From the NCBI GenBank assembly GCA_032334055.1, contig JAUOZS010000001.1, forward strand, positions 3,682,001 through 3,746,000: a DNA stretch of 64,000 nucleotides. Reading direction: 5' to 3'. The position numbers were made by a program, and so were the translations under genes. This stretch comes from Selenomonadales bacterium 4137-cl (GTDB lineage: Bacteria > Bacillota > Negativicutes > Sporomusales > UBA7701). Below the pieces are notes generated by a model that did no database searches, had not been told where the DNA came from, and saw only the letters and a program-made list of their open reading frames with translations. Positions 7,374 to 16,406 of this stretch are shown piece after piece. The first letter of the stretch is position 1; every line of letters begins with the position of its first letter.

Positions 7374-9250
7374 TGTCCATCCCTCCTGCGGCGGTGCTGC
7401 TCGAGGTAAACAAGCAAAATTGATACGTCGGCGGGCGAGACACCCGAAATACGGGCCGCCTGGCCAACGGACAGAGGTCTGATCTTGGCTAACTTCTGCC
7501 GGGCCTCGAGCGACAGGCCGCCGATTGCCTCGTAGTCGATCTCGGCGGGCAGCAGCTTGGCTTCGATCTTGGCGGCCTTTTCCACCTGTTCAGCCTGTTT
7601 TCTGATATAGCCGTCGTATTTAACGGCTATTTCCACCTGCTCGCGGACGGCGGCGGGAAGATCGGGCAGTCCGAACTGCTGCTGAAGTAGGGTGTAATCC
7701 AGTTCGGTGCGTCGGAGAAGGTCGTAGAGAGTGCTGCCTGAGCGAAGTTCCGCCGAGCCCATGGCCCGCAGCCTTTCCTGGGTCTCGGGGGAGGGGGTAA
7801 CGGTAGCCGCGGCGAGCATGGACAGCATTGCGGCGATAGCGTCACGTTTGGCGGTAAAGCGCCGGTAGCGCTCGTCGCACACGAGGCCGAGCTGGCGCCC
7901 TTTCTCGGTCAGACGCAAGTCGGCGTTGTCCTGGCGGAGGATAAGACGGTATTCGGCCCGCGACGTCATGATGCGATACGGCTCGTCGGTGCCTTTGGTC
8001 ACAAGATCGTCGATCAGTACGCCGATATATGCGTCGCCACGCCCAAGAATGAAAGGGGGGAGGCTCTTAACAAGCAGAGCGGCGTTTATTCCGGCCATCA
8101 AACCCTGGGCGGCGGCTTCTTCGTACCCTGATGTCCCGTTCGACTGGCCGGCGGAAAAGAGGCCGCCGATCTTTTTGAATTCCAGCGTCGGCTTTAGCTG
8201 GGTAGGATCGAAACAGTCATATTCGATGGCATAGCCCGGACGCATGATTTCGACGTTTTCCAAGCCAGGGATGGTGCGCAAAAAGGCGTACTGCACCTCG
8301 ACCGGCAGACTGGTCGACATGCCCTGCACATACATTTCATTGGTGTGGAGACCTTCCGGCTCAATAAAAAGCTGGTGGGCCTCCTTCTCCTCGAAACGGA
8401 CGATCTTTACCTCGATGGAGGGGCAGTAACGGGGGCCGGTGCCCTCGATTTTACCGGTATACAGCGGCGCGCGGTGGAGGTTGTCGCGGATCACCTGATG
8501 AGTGCGGGCGTTGGTGTAAGTAAGCCAGCAGGGCAGCTGCTCGCGGGTCGCTATATCGCTCATAAAGGAGAAATTGTGGGCCCGCTCGTCGCCCGGCTGG
8601 ATTATCATCTTGGAAAAATCGAGACTGCGACGGTCAACCCTGGCCGGGGTGCCGGTCTTGAAACGCATGATGGACACGCCGTGGGCGGCGAGGGAGGAAG
8701 AGAGCTTTATTGCCGCCCGTTGGCCGTTAGGTCCGCCGGGAAAGGCGACATCGCCGATGATAATCCTGCCGCTGAGATACGTGCCGGTTGCGATAATGAC
8801 GCACCGACAGGCGAATATTTCGCCGGTCTCCATCATTACACCGGTGACGGCGCCGTTTTCGACCAGCAGCTCTTCCGCCAACAATTGCTTAACATCCAGG
8901 TTAGCCTGATTTTCGAGTGTTTCTTTCATGTACCGCTGATATAATTTCTTGTCGGCCTGAGCCCGGAGGGCATGGACGGCGGGCCCTTTGCCGGTGTTGA
9001 GCATCCGCATCTGGATGGCGGTACGGTCGGTGTTGATACCCATTTCGCCGCCGAGTGCGTCAATCTCGCGCACAAGGTGCCCTTTGGCCGGCCCGCCTAC
9101 GGCCGGATTGCACGGCATCATGGCGATATTGTCCATGTCGAGGGTAACAAGCAACGTGCGCACACCGAGGCGGGCGGCGGCCAGCGCAGCCTCACAGCCG
9201 GCGTGGCCGGCGCCGATAACAATGACGTCATATCTTCCGGCTGAAAACAT
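7370..9250 (-). CDS. mnmG: tRNA uridine-5-carboxymethylaminomethyl modification enzyme MnmG (GidA)
   Basis: 626 residues, normal length. N-terminal FAD motif YDVIVIGAGHAGCEAALAAA; MGINTDRTAIQMRMLNTGKGPAVHALRAQADK and KTGTPARVDRRS are signature blocks; the C-terminal helical domain that binds MnmE and tRNA ends with VGQAARISGVSPADVSILLVYL. With MnmE it makes the cmnm5 modification at the wobble uridine. The ATG start is 38 bases downstream of the mnmE stop. Confidence 0.97.
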   Translation of the reverse strand: MFSAGRYDVIVIGAGHAGCEAALAAARLGVRTLLVTLDMDNIAMMPCNPAVGGPAKGHLVREIDALGGEMGINTDRTAIQMRMLNTGKGPAVHALRAQADKKLYQRYMKETLENQANLDVKQLLAEELLVENGAVTGVMMETGEIFACRCVIIATGTYLSGRIIIGDVAFPGGPNGQRAAIKLSSSLAAHGVSIMRFKTGTPARVDRRSLDFSKMIIQPGDERAHNFSFMSDIATREQLPCWLTYTNARTHQVIRDNLHRAPLYTGKIEGTGPRYCPSIEVKIVRFEEKEAHQLFIEPEGLHTNEMYVQGMSTSLPVEVQYAFLRTIPGLENVEIMRPGYAIEYDCFDPTQLKPTLEFKKIGGLFSAGQSNGTSGYEEAAAQGLMAGINAALLVKSLPPFILGRGDAYIGVLIDDLVTKGTDEPYRIMTSRAEYRLILRQDNADLRLTEKGRQLGLVCDERYRRFTAKRDAIAAMLSMLAAATVTPSPETQERLRAMGSAELRSGSTLYDLLRRTELDYTLLQQQFGLPDLPAAVREQVEIAVKYDGYIRKQAEQVEKAAKIEAKLLPAEIDYEAIGGLSLEARQKLAKIRPLSVGQAARISGVSPADVSILLVYLEQHRRRRDGQ

Positions 9251-9288
9251 CGAATCACTCCATCTATAGCGTAGGACAGCCTGCTGGT

Positions 9289-10674
9289 TTATTTGCCGAT
9301 ACAGAACTGCGTGAATATCTGGTCGATTATATCTTCGCCGATCGTTTCGCCGGTAATCTCACCGAGCTTTTCCCACGCCGCCCGCAGATCGACCACCACA
9401 CAGTCGGGAGGCATGCCGGCGGCGATAGTGGCGAGCGCATCTGCCAACCGGTCGCGGGCCTGCTCGATAATACGGCTATGGCGGACGTTATTGACGAATG
9501 CCCCTTCCGGCTGGCTGACCCGGCCGCTGTACACCATCTCGACAATGGCCTGTTCAAGCTCTTCGACCCCGGTGCCTTCGAGAGCCGAAATTCTGATAAC
9601 CGCCTTATCGTCCACCTCACGGTGGACCTCATCCAAATCAATCACCGCCGGCAGGTCGGTTTTGTTTACGATAACGATAGCCGGCCGGCCGGCCAGCAAA
9701 CCCATTACCTCCCTGTCTTCGTGCGCCAATGGCGCCGAAGCGTCAAGCAGCAGCAGGATGAGATCGGCCTGGCAGATGGCTGCGCGGGCCCTGGTAACCC
9801 CGATGCGCTCTACGACATCGGCCGTTTCACGAATGCCGGCGGTATCGACGACCTTAATAGGAATTCCGCCGATGTTGACGAACTCCTCGATGATATCGCG
9901 GGTAGTGCCAGGTATCTCGGTAACGATCGCCCGCTTTTCGCCGAGCAGGGCGTTAAGCAAGCTGGATTTGCCGACATTTGGCTTGCCGATAATGACCGTT
10001 TGCAGTCCTTCGCGCAGGATGCGTCCGGTCTGAGCGGTTGCCAGCAGACGGTCAAGGTCGGCGATAAGCTTGTCCGCAGCCATTGAAACATCATGGGCCG
10101 CCAGTTCCTCGATATCATCCTCAGGAAAATCAATGGCAGCTTCGAGGTGGGCGACAAGCCTGAGTATCTCATTGCGGAAGGCTCGTATTTTGTCAGAAAA
10201 AGCGCCGGCCAGGTGCCCGACCGCCACACGCAGGGAGGCGTCGGTCTTGGCCCGGATAACATCGATAACCGCTTCGGCCTGGCTGAGGTCGAGACGGCCG
10301 TTTAAAAAAGCTCTTTTAGTGAATTCTCCCGGCTCAGCCAGCCGGGCTCCAGCGGCAAGGACAAGGCTGAGAATGCGACGCAGGGGCAGGGGTCCGCCGT
10401 GGCAGTGAATTTCGACCACATCTTCGCGGGTATAGGACCGAGGAGCGCGCATGACCAGCAGCAGCACCTCGTCAATCTCCTGGCCGCTAGCCGGCTCGAC
10501 AATTCGCCCATAAGCGGCCCGGAACGACTGCTGCCCACTGACCGGAGCGCCACTGGCGGAGCGGAATATTCTGCCGGCAATGTCGATGGCGTCCGGTCCA
10601 CTGAGACGGACGATGCCGATGCCGCCTTCGCCTACGGCGGTGGCTACGGCGGCGATGGTGTCTTCCTGGAACAC
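9289..10674 (-). CDS. mnmE: tRNA modification GTPase MnmE (TrmE)
   Basis: 461 residues. The N-terminal formyl-THF-binding domain (EDTIAAVATAVGEGGIGIVRLSG) is followed by a helical domain carrying the inserted G domain: P-loop IGKPNVGKSSLLNAL, switch with PGTTRDIIEE, DTAG, and NKTD. It ends with the conserved CIGK. The start is a GTG with AGGTGAT upstream. It partners MnmG in wobble-uridine modification. Upstream is an intergenic space with the terminator of the jag operon. Confidence 0.97.
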   Translation of the reverse strand: MFQEDTIAAVATAVGEGGIGIVRLSGPDAIDIAGRIFRSASGAPVSGQQSFRAAYGRIVEPASGQEIDEVLLLVMRAPRSYTREDVVEIHCHGGPLPLRRILSLVLAAGARLAEPGEFTKRAFLNGRLDLSQAEAVIDVIRAKTDASLRVAVGHLAGAFSDKIRAFRNEILRLVAHLEAAIDFPEDDIEELAAHDVSMAADKLIADLDRLLATAQTGRILREGLQTVIIGKPNVGKSSLLNALLGEKRAIVTEIPGTTRDIIEEFVNIGGIPIKVVDTAGIRETADVVERIGVTRARAAICQADLILLLLDASAPLAHEDREVMGLLAGRPAIVIVNKTDLPAVIDLDEVHREVDDKAVIRISALEGTGVEELEQAIVEMVYSGRVSQPEGAFVNNVRHSRIIEQARDRLADALATIAAGMPPDCVVVDLRAAWEKLGEITGETIGEDIIDQIFTQFCIGK

Positions 10675-10785
10675 CTTTTATCACCTGCTTTTGGCGGAAG
10701 ATGAAACATCTCCATTGTTTCTCCCCGCGGGAAAATTATGCGGATCTGACACAGGCAAGATCGTTCGACGCCTGCATGCGACAAA

Positions 10786-10809
10786 CCCAGTAATACTTCT
10801 ATTACTGGG
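10786..10809 (-). terminator. Terminator of the rpmH-rnpA-yidD-yidC-jag operon
   Basis: CCCAGTAATA and TATTACTGGG form a perfect 10-bp stem with a 4-base loop, 14 bp beyond the jag stop. On the minus strand it is followed by TTTGT, a short T tract. Confidence 0.75.
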
Positions 10810-10823
10810 CTTGCTGAAACGAG

Positions 10824-11519
10824 CTATCTTTTCGGGGTGATTACTACTTTGCGGAACGGTTCTTCGCCTTCACTGAAGGTCGTTACCCGTTGGTCTGTCT
10901 GCAGGGCGGTATGGATTATCTTACGCTCGTGGGGGCTCATCGGCTCGAGAACCACCTTTTCGCCACGGAGCTTGGCCCGATCCGCCAGCCGTTGGGCCAG
11001 CCTAACCAGCGTTTCCTCGCGGCGCTTGCGGTAATCCTCCACATCGATGATAATCCTGACCCGCTCGTCGCTGTCCCGGTGGGCGGCGAGATTGGTAAGG
11101 TACTGGAGGGCATCAAGCGTCTGCCCGTGCTTACCGATCAAAATTCCGAGGTCTTCCCCCCTAAGGTTAAGGGTTACCTGCTCCTCGCCGGTAAGTTTCT
11201 CGATCTTGACGTTGAGCTTCATAGCGGTAAAAATGCTCTGCAGGAAGGTTTTCGCCACTTCGACGGAGTCGGCGGTCGCCTTACCAGCCGCGCTTACCAG
11301 CTCCTTCTTTTCCTGAGGCTCGGAAATGGCGGCGGGGGATTGGCCGGCGAGCAAATTCACCCGCACACGGGCGGGCTTGCCGCCAAGGAAACCAAACAAG
11401 CCTTTACTTGGTTCTTCCAATACTTCGTATTCAATTTGATCACGGCTTACACCGAGTTCAGCGATAGCGGCCTCGACGGCCTCGTCGACGGTTTTGCCCG
11501 TTTTCTCCACACTAGTCAT
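10824..11519 (-). CDS. jag: RNA-binding protein Jag/KhpB (SpoIIIJ-associated)
   Basis: 231 residues in the order Jag-N domain (GLFGFLGGKPARVRV), KH domain (LGILIGKHGQTLDALQYL, the GxxG loop reading GKHG) and C-terminal R3H domain (PMSPHERKIIHTALQ). Family members bind RNA with KhpA and influence cell elongation and, in spore formers, sporulation. It lies directly after yidC (spoIIIJ). Confidence 0.95.
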   Translation of the reverse strand: MTSVEKTGKTVDEAVEAAIAELGVSRDQIEYEVLEEPSKGLFGFLGGKPARVRVNLLAGQSPAAISEPQEKKELVSAAGKATADSVEVAKTFLQSIFTAMKLNVKIEKLTGEEQVTLNLRGEDLGILIGKHGQTLDALQYLTNLAAHRDSDERVRIIIDVEDYRKRREETLVRLAQRLADRAKLRGEKVVLEPMSPHERKIIHTALQTDQRVTTFSEGEEPFRKVVITPKR

Positions 11520-11523
11520 AGGC

Positions 11524-12195
11524 TCAGCGCGCTCCTCCCTGCGCCGCAGCGGCCGGTCGATAAAGCCACCACTGCTGTACTATTTGCACTACATTGCTTA
11601 CCACCCAGTACAACCCCAGGCCAGCAGGGAAGGTAATAGTAATATAACCGATGAACAGCGGCATGAACAACAGCATGATCTTGTTTTGCTGCGACTGGTC
11701 GGTAGTAGTTTGCTTGGTTGTAACATAAGTGGTCGCCGCAGCCAAGAACGGCAGTATGTAGTATGGATCACTGGGATTATCCTGCGCCAGATTAGCCAGC
11801 CAGAGGAATCCGGGGTTACTTACATAAGTATATCCCTTAATGGCAAAGAATATGGCGATGAAGAACGGCATCTGGATAAGCAGCGGCAGGCAGCCGGCGA
11901 GAGGGTTAACGCCAGCTTCCTTGTAAAGCGTTGCGACCTCGCGGTTCATCTTATCCTTGTTGTCCTTGTACTTTTCCTGCAGAGCTTTAAGCTTGGGGGC
12001 AATATCCTGCATCGCTTTCATCGACTTAACCTGTTTAACGGTCAACGGGTAGAGAATCATTTTAATAACTATGGTCAACAGGATGATGGCAATACCATAA
12101 TTAGGCACGCCCATCTTTGCCGTAATATTGTAAAAAAAGGTCAATGCGGCTTTCATCAGCTCTACGAGATAATCAAATCCAGGCAATAAGCTCAC
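11524..12195 (-). CDS. yidC: Membrane protein insertase YidC/OxaA (SpoIIIJ type)
   Basis: 223 residues with a short N-terminus, as in Gram-positive-type YidC rather than the long periplasmic-domain form. Membrane segments include NYGIAIILLTIVIKMILYPL (with the conserved hydrophilic-groove Lys/Arg region), PLLIQMPFFIAIFFAI and a C-terminal pair. The coiled C1 loop between segments contains LKALQEKYKDNKDKM. No lipoprotein signal Cys is visible at the extreme N-terminus. The start is a GTG. It inserts membrane proteins with or without SecYEG. Confidence 0.95.
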   Translation of the reverse strand: MSLLPGFDYLVELMKAALTFFYNITAKMGVPNYGIAIILLTIVIKMILYPLTVKQVKSMKAMQDIAPKLKALQEKYKDNKDKMNREVATLYKEAGVNPLAGCLPLLIQMPFFIAIFFAIKGYTYVSNPGFLWLANLAQDNPSDPYYILPFLAAATTYVTTKQTTTDQSQQNKIMLLFMPLFIGYITITFPAGLGLYWVVSNVVQIVQQWWLYRPAAAAQGGAR

Positions 12196-12222
12196 TTCCT
12201 TTTATACGATGTGCAAACCTTA

Positions 12223-12432
12223 TCAGCGAACGGGATCATAGCCGCTGTCACCAAATGGATGACAGCGCAGTATACGCTTTATTGCCATCTTCGTACCCAT
12301 TAATGGTCCATATTTTTCGACCGCCTCGCGGGCGTATTCCGAGCAGGTGGGAACGAACCGGCAGGAAGGTGGCTTGAGAGGAGAGATTAATCTCTGATAA
12401 AAAACGATGAAATAGAGGAGTAAAGTTTTCGT
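12223..12432 (-). CDS. yidD: Membrane protein insertion efficiency factor YidD, apparent ACG start
   Basis: The reading frame encodes about 69 residues matching YidD: LLLYFIVFYQRLISPLKPPS, then CRFVPTCSEYAREAV and CHPFGDSGYDPVR, containing the three conserved cysteines. No ATG, GTG or TTG precedes the conserved region; an in-frame TGA lies further upstream. AAAGGAGG (12441-12448) is 8 nt upstream of ACG at 12432, and ACG AAA ACT would replace the usual ATG AAA of the family. I therefore place the start there. Alternatives are a recent point mutation or a base error. The gene sits in its standard place between rnpA and yidC. Confidence 0.85.
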   Translation of the reverse strand, partial: TKTLLLYFIVFYQRLISPLKPPSCRFVPTCSEYAREAVEKYGPLMGTKMAIKRILRCHPFGDSGYDPVR

Positions 12433-12450
12433 ACGTAACTCCTCCTTTAC

Positions 12451-12801
12451 TCATACAAGGATTTTGGCCCGTTCGCAAAGATGCAACAAAGCGGCGGTTA
12501 CGGTGGGTAGTGTCTCTTTGACCAATGCCTGGCGACCGACGATAATCAGATCAAACCCATGTTTAATTTGGTGCTGTTTAAGACGATAAGCCTCGCGCAG
12601 CAGTCTCTTAACTCGGTTGCGAACAACGGCGTTACCAAGACGCTTCCCTGCGGCAAAGCCCACCCGGCGTTCACTGCCGCGCTGAGGAAGAATATATAGC
12701 ACCATTTGGCGATTGGCAAAAGATTTTCCGCTCCGGTAAACCGCCTGGAAGCTTTTGTTCCGGCGCAACCGGCCAGACTTCGGCAATTTATACATTTTCA
12801 T
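12451..12801 (-). CDS. rnpA: Ribonuclease P protein component
   Basis: 116 residues. The family core is clear: RRNKSFQAVYRSGKSFANR, then RVGFAAGKRLGNAVVRNRVKRLLREAYR, the RNR motif that contacts the P RNA. It binds the catalytic RNA that matures tRNA 5' ends. It lies between rpmH and yidD. A second ATG two codons in is possible. Confidence 0.96.
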   Translation of the reverse strand: MKMYKLPKSGRLRRNKSFQAVYRSGKSFANRQMVLYILPQRGSERRVGFAAGKRLGNAVVRNRVKRLLREAYRLKQHQIKHGFDLIIVGRQALVKETLPTVTAALLHLCERAKILV

Positions 12802-12837
12802 CCCGCTAAATGGAAAAAATAGGCCACTCCCGGCGGC

Positions 12838-12972
12838 CTATGCGGACAGTTTCTTGCGGCCTCTTGCCCGTCTTTTTTTAAGGACAAGGCGGCCACCCTT
12901 GGTCTTCATGCGTTCGCGAAACCCATGGGTTCTCTTTTTCCACAAAGTATTCGGCTGGTAGGTCCGTTTCAT
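12838..12972 (-). CDS. rpmH: 50S ribosomal protein L34
   Basis: A 44-residue basic protein starting MKRTYQPNTLWKKRTHGFRE and ending RARGRKKLSA, the universal L34 sequence. The ATG at 12972 has AGGAGG upstream (12982-12987 on the plus strand reads CCTCCT). It is the first gene of the minus-strand operon leading away from oriC. Confidence 0.98.
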   Translation of the reverse strand: MKRTYQPNTLWKKRTHGFRERMKTKGGRLVLKKRRARGRKKLSA

Positions 12973-13391
12973 TTATTTACACCTCCTTAGAACAAAGACG
13001 CAATAGCACCCCATGTTAAATATTGCATTTTTAACTACCTAAGATTATAGACCAGTCCCTCGCCCAGTGTCAAGAAATTTGCTGCTTCATCCTGTGGATA
13101 AAATTTACACTACCCCCATGTCGTTAAAACAAACTGTTGATAACTTGTCCGGGTTTTGCTAAGATAAAATAGAAAAACGTGGCTTAGCAGGTAAGTTACC
13201 GTCACTAAATTAACATAATCTATAAGCCCTCGCAACCGGTACGCGGCAAGGGTTTCTGCTTATTGCCAGTGTATTTTTTTTTCGTCTGAACCCTTGATTT
13301 TGGCTGGTTATTCACATGTGTTAATAATACTGTGGATAATTTATGTAGCGTTCCTTTAACTGTGGACATTGACGAAGAAAGGACGGTTACA
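12973..13391. other. oriC: Replication origin region oriC (rpmH-dnaA intergenic)
   Basis: This 419-bp AT-rich gap has DnaA boxes matching TTATNCACA: TGTGGATAA at 13093-13101 and 13331-13339, and TTATTCACA at 13308-13316. A one-mismatch site, TGTTGATAA, lies at 13135-13143. It also contains divergent promoters for rpmH and dnaA (not resolved individually) and T/A-rich tracts near 13270. Position between rpmH and dnaA is standard for Firmicutes. Confidence 0.85.
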
Positions 13392-14816
13392 ATGGATACT
13401 GCTCATATGGCTGCGGTGTGGGAACAAGTCTTAAAAAGTATGGAAAAAGAGATTATCAAACCTATTTTCGATACTTGGATAAGGTCGACAATTCCCCTGT
13501 CGCTGACCGAAACGACAATGGAAATAGGCACCCCTAGCCAATTCATCAAAGACTGGATTGAAACCCGCTATACTTCTACTATCCAGAATACCGTACAACA
13601 AGTCTTGCAGAAGCCCATCGAAATCAGATTCGTCAATCTTGATCTCGAAAGCGAAAAAAGCCAGGACGGCCACCAGCAAAGCGATAAAAGCTTCAAACCG
13701 CTGATCGAAAACATATCTGTGGCCACTATATCGGAAAATGGAGCTGAAGAGTTACATACCAGAAGAACAACAAACGGCTCCGAAGAAATTCTTACCTCCC
13801 TTAATCCCAAATATACCTTCGAAACATTTGTCATCGGCAATTCCAACCGATTCGCTCATGCGGCCTCTTTGGCTGTCGCCGAGGTCCCGGCGAAGGTTTA
13901 CAACCCGTTTTTTATTTATGGCGGCGTCGGCCTTGGAAAAACCCACCTGATGCATGCCATCGGCCATCGTATAAGACAGAATCACCAGCATCTCAAGGTT
14001 TTATACATTTCCAGCGAGAAATTCACCAACGAGCTTATCAACTCCATCCGCGACGGCAATCCCGAAAGCTTTCGTCAGAAGTACCGAAATATCGATGTCT
14101 TGCTTGTCGACGATATTCAGTTCCTTTCCAAGAAAGAGCATACCCAGGAAGAATTCTTTCATACGTTCAATACCTTGCATGAAGCAAATAAACAGATTAT
14201 TATCTCCAGCGACCGACCTCCCCGGGAAATCCCCACTCTTGAAGACCGCCTGCGGTCGCGCTTTGAATGGGGCCTTATCACCGATATTCAACCTCCCGAT
14301 CTGGAAACCAGGATCGCCATTCTCCGCAAAAAAGCAATCATCGAGGGGTTTACCATGCCCAACGATGTAATGGTTTTCATCGCAAGCCGCATTGACAACA
14401 ACATCCGCGAACTGGAAGGCGCCCTCATCAGAGTCATTGCCTATGCTTCGCTGACGAACCAAAGTATCGATATGAATCTGGCTACCGAGGCTTTGAAGGA
14501 TATTTTTCCCCATAGCCGACCGCGCCAGATAACAATGGAGCTTATCCAACAGATTGTTGCCGTTTATTTTAAAATCAAACAGGAAGACCTGCTCGCAAAG
14601 AAACGGACCCGTAATGTTACTTATCCCCGTCAGATTGCGATGTACTTGTGCCGCGAACTGACAGAAACGTCTTTACCCCGTATCGGAGAAATGTTCGGTG
14701 GCCGCGACCATACGACGGTTATTCACGCCCACGACAAAATTAGCCGCGAACGTAACGAGGACGCTAAACTCAACAATATTCTCAAGGAAATTACCAAACG
14801 GATTGAAAGTGCATAA
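13392..14816 (+). CDS. dnaA: Chromosomal replication initiator DnaA
   Basis: 474 residues. Domain I begins MAAVWEQVLKSMEKEI; domain III has the AAA+ P-loop FIYGGVGLGKTHLMHAIG, Walker B VLLVDDIQFL and sensor/arginine-finger regions; domain IV ends with the DnaA-box-reading helix FGGRDHTTVIHAHDKI. I choose the ATG at 13392, with AAAGGAC upstream, over an in-frame GTG at 13332 that would lie in a DnaA box. It opens the origin and probably represses its own promoter through the flanking boxes. Confidence 0.98.
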   Translation: MDTAHMAAVWEQVLKSMEKEIIKPIFDTWIRSTIPLSLTETTMEIGTPSQFIKDWIETRYTSTIQNTVQQVLQKPIEIRFVNLDLESEKSQDGHQQSDKSFKPLIENISVATISENGAEELHTRRTTNGSEEILTSLNPKYTFETFVIGNSNRFAHAASLAVAEVPAKVYNPFFIYGGVGLGKTHLMHAIGHRIRQNHQHLKVLYISSEKFTNELINSIRDGNPESFRQKYRNIDVLLVDDIQFLSKKEHTQEEFFHTFNTLHEANKQIIISSDRPPREIPTLEDRLRSRFEWGLITDIQPPDLETRIAILRKKAIIEGFTMPNDVMVFIASRIDNNIRELEGALIRVIAYASLTNQSIDMNLATEALKDIFPHSRPRQITMELIQQIVAVYFKIKQEDLLAKKRTRNVTYPRQIAMYLCRELTETSLPRIGEMFGGRDHTTVIHAHDKISRERNEDAKLNNILKEITKRIESA

Positions 14817-14819
14817 CTT

Positions 14820-14973
14820 TGTGCATAGCTTATGGATTGTATTATCAGCTTTTTGTTGATACTGTCTTAAAAGCAATTTAATACTGAATACTGTGTTTTA
14901 CGAAGCGATTTTATCGACATGATATCAACAGCGCCGATGCTGTTTCGACAATATGCGCGCCGTATTATCAACA
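14820..14973. promoter_or_regulatory. Second DnaA-box cluster, dnaA-dnaN intergenic
   Basis: Several near-consensus boxes lie here: TGTGCATAG (14820-14828), TGTTGATAC (14854-14862), TTATCGACA (14911-14919), TATCAACA (14923-14930) and TTATCAACA (14965-14973), each about one mismatch from TTATNCACA. Boxes on both sides of dnaA are the bipartite arrangement known from Bacillus. No long reading frame crosses the gap. Confidence 0.65.
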
Positions 14974-15057
14974 TATTTACAGGCCCTAATACTATTACGG
15001 CTATTTTACTATCTTATGTTTTTTAAAGTTGTAATATACCAATGGGAGGTCAAAAAG

Positions 15058-16167
15058 ATGAAAATTTTTTGCCCGAAAGATGATTTGCACCATGCAGTGC
15101 AGACGGTGCAAAAGGCGGTGGCAACCAAAACACCTCTCCCTATCCTGACAGGCATATATCTTTCAGCTCAGGACGACCAACTGCAACTGCAGGCTACCGA
15201 TTACGAGGTCGGCATCAGCTGCACCATAAAGGCCTCCGTTGAAGAACCGGGCGCAATAGTTTTGTCAGGGCGGTATCTTCAGGAAATGGTGCGCCGTTTA
15301 CCGGGCGATACAATCGAAATTTCGTCAAGCCAGGAAGACCGCACAATAAAAATAACGTCTCAGAATTCGCAATTTAATCTTTTAAGCCTGCCTGCGGAGG
15401 AATTTCCCGTACTGAAGCCGGTCAGCGGAGACAATTCCTTTACCGTTAAGGATGAAGTTCTCAGAGATCTCATTAAAAAAACCGTTTTTGCCAGTGCCAC
15501 CGATGAAGCCCGGCCGATCTTCACTGGCGGCCTTATCGAGATCGACAATGACGAAATTCGTATGGTTGCCACTAATACCCACCGGTTGGCGCTTAAAAAA
15601 GCGAAGCTTGGCGGCGGCAGCGGAAACGCCAAGATGATAATTCCCGCGAAGATTCTCAACGAGCTAGCCAGACTATTGTCTGCGGAAGAGCCGCACGAAG
15701 TCTCCCTTTCATGGCAAAAGAATCAGGTGGGAATAGTTTTTGACGATGTATATATCAACTCCCGGTTGATCGAAGGACAATTCCCTGACTATAATAAAGT
15801 CATCCCCGCCGCGTTCGCGACTAAAGTACAGCTTAATACCGATCATTTTTTGGACGCAGTTGAACGCGTCTCACTTCTGGCCAGAGACGGGGAGTATAAT
15901 GTCGTTAAGTTCTTTTTCAAAGATGGGGCTGTAGTTATATCCTCCAATAATCCCGATGTAGGCAAGGCTCGGGAAATCGTCGACGCGAAAACGGATGGAA
16001 ACGAAGTGGAAATCGCGTTCAACGCCAAGTACGTTACTGATATCCTCAAAAATATCGACAGCGACGAGCTGATTTTTTCTCTGAATACGCCGCTCAGCCC
16101 CGCCGGCATAAAACCGGTCGGCGATGACAACTATACATACATAATCACTCCTGTACGAACGGGATGA
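15058..16167 (+). CDS. dnaN: DNA polymerase III beta subunit (sliding clamp)
   Basis: 369 residues, normal length. The opening MKIFCPKDDLHHAVQTVQKA and the three repeated clamp folds are recognisable, with LPAEEFPVL near the first interdomain connector and NTHRLALKKA later; the C-terminus YIITPVR is conserved. GGGAGG stands 8 bases before the ATG. The clamp tethers polymerase III and other repair factors. Confidence 0.97.
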   Translation: MKIFCPKDDLHHAVQTVQKAVATKTPLPILTGIYLSAQDDQLQLQATDYEVGISCTIKASVEEPGAIVLSGRYLQEMVRRLPGDTIEISSSQEDRTIKITSQNSQFNLLSLPAEEFPVLKPVSGDNSFTVKDEVLRDLIKKTVFASATDEARPIFTGGLIEIDNDEIRMVATNTHRLALKKAKLGGGSGNAKMIIPAKILNELARLLSAEEPHEVSLSWQKNQVGIVFDDVYINSRLIEGQFPDYNKVIPAAFATKVQLNTDHFLDAVERVSLLARDGEYNVVKFFFKDGAVVISSNNPDVGKAREIVDAKTDGNEVEIAFNAKYVTDILKNIDSDELIFSLNTPLSPAGIKPVGDDNYTYIITPVRTG

Positions 16168-16180
16168 GAGGAGAAAATTG

Positions 16181-16396
16181 TTGGAACAGATAGCCATTAA
16201 TACCGCTACCATCCAGTTGGATCAGTTCCTTAAATGGGCCGGCATCGCGGAAAGCGGTGGGCAGGTTAAGGAAATGGTATCGGAAGGGCTGGTAACGGTT
16301 AACGGACTAACTGTCAGCGAACGGCGCAAAAAGTTGCAGCCGGGCGACGTTGTCGCCATAAAAGGCTGTGGGAGCTGGAAAGTCGCTGGTGCGTAA
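16181..16396 (+). CDS. yaaA: S4-domain RNA-binding protein YaaA/RlbA
   Basis: 71 residues with an S4 RNA-binding domain: IQLDQFLKWAGIAESGGQVKE and VTVNGLTVSERRKKLQPGDVV. Two consecutive TTG codons (16178, 16181) are possible starts; the second has the better spacing to AGGAG. This small protein lies between dnaN and recF in most Firmicutes and is linked to 50S ribosome assembly. Confidence 0.9.
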   Translation: MEQIAINTATIQLDQFLKWAGIAESGGQVKEMVSEGLVTVNGLTVSERRKKLQPGDVVAIKGCGSWKVAGA

Positions 16397-16406
16397 AGGT
16401 GGCAGC

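Noticed and set aside
12248..12478. A minus-strand frame beginning MRTGQNPCMSKGG across the rnpA-yidX gap
   Set aside because: It is a shifted frame of yidD; the alternative frame gives the conserved YidD sequence with its cysteines.
13332..13391. An N-terminal extension of DnaA from a GTG at 13332
   Set aside because: The GTG is inside a DnaA box and has no ribosome-binding site; the ATG at 13392 gives the normal domain I start.
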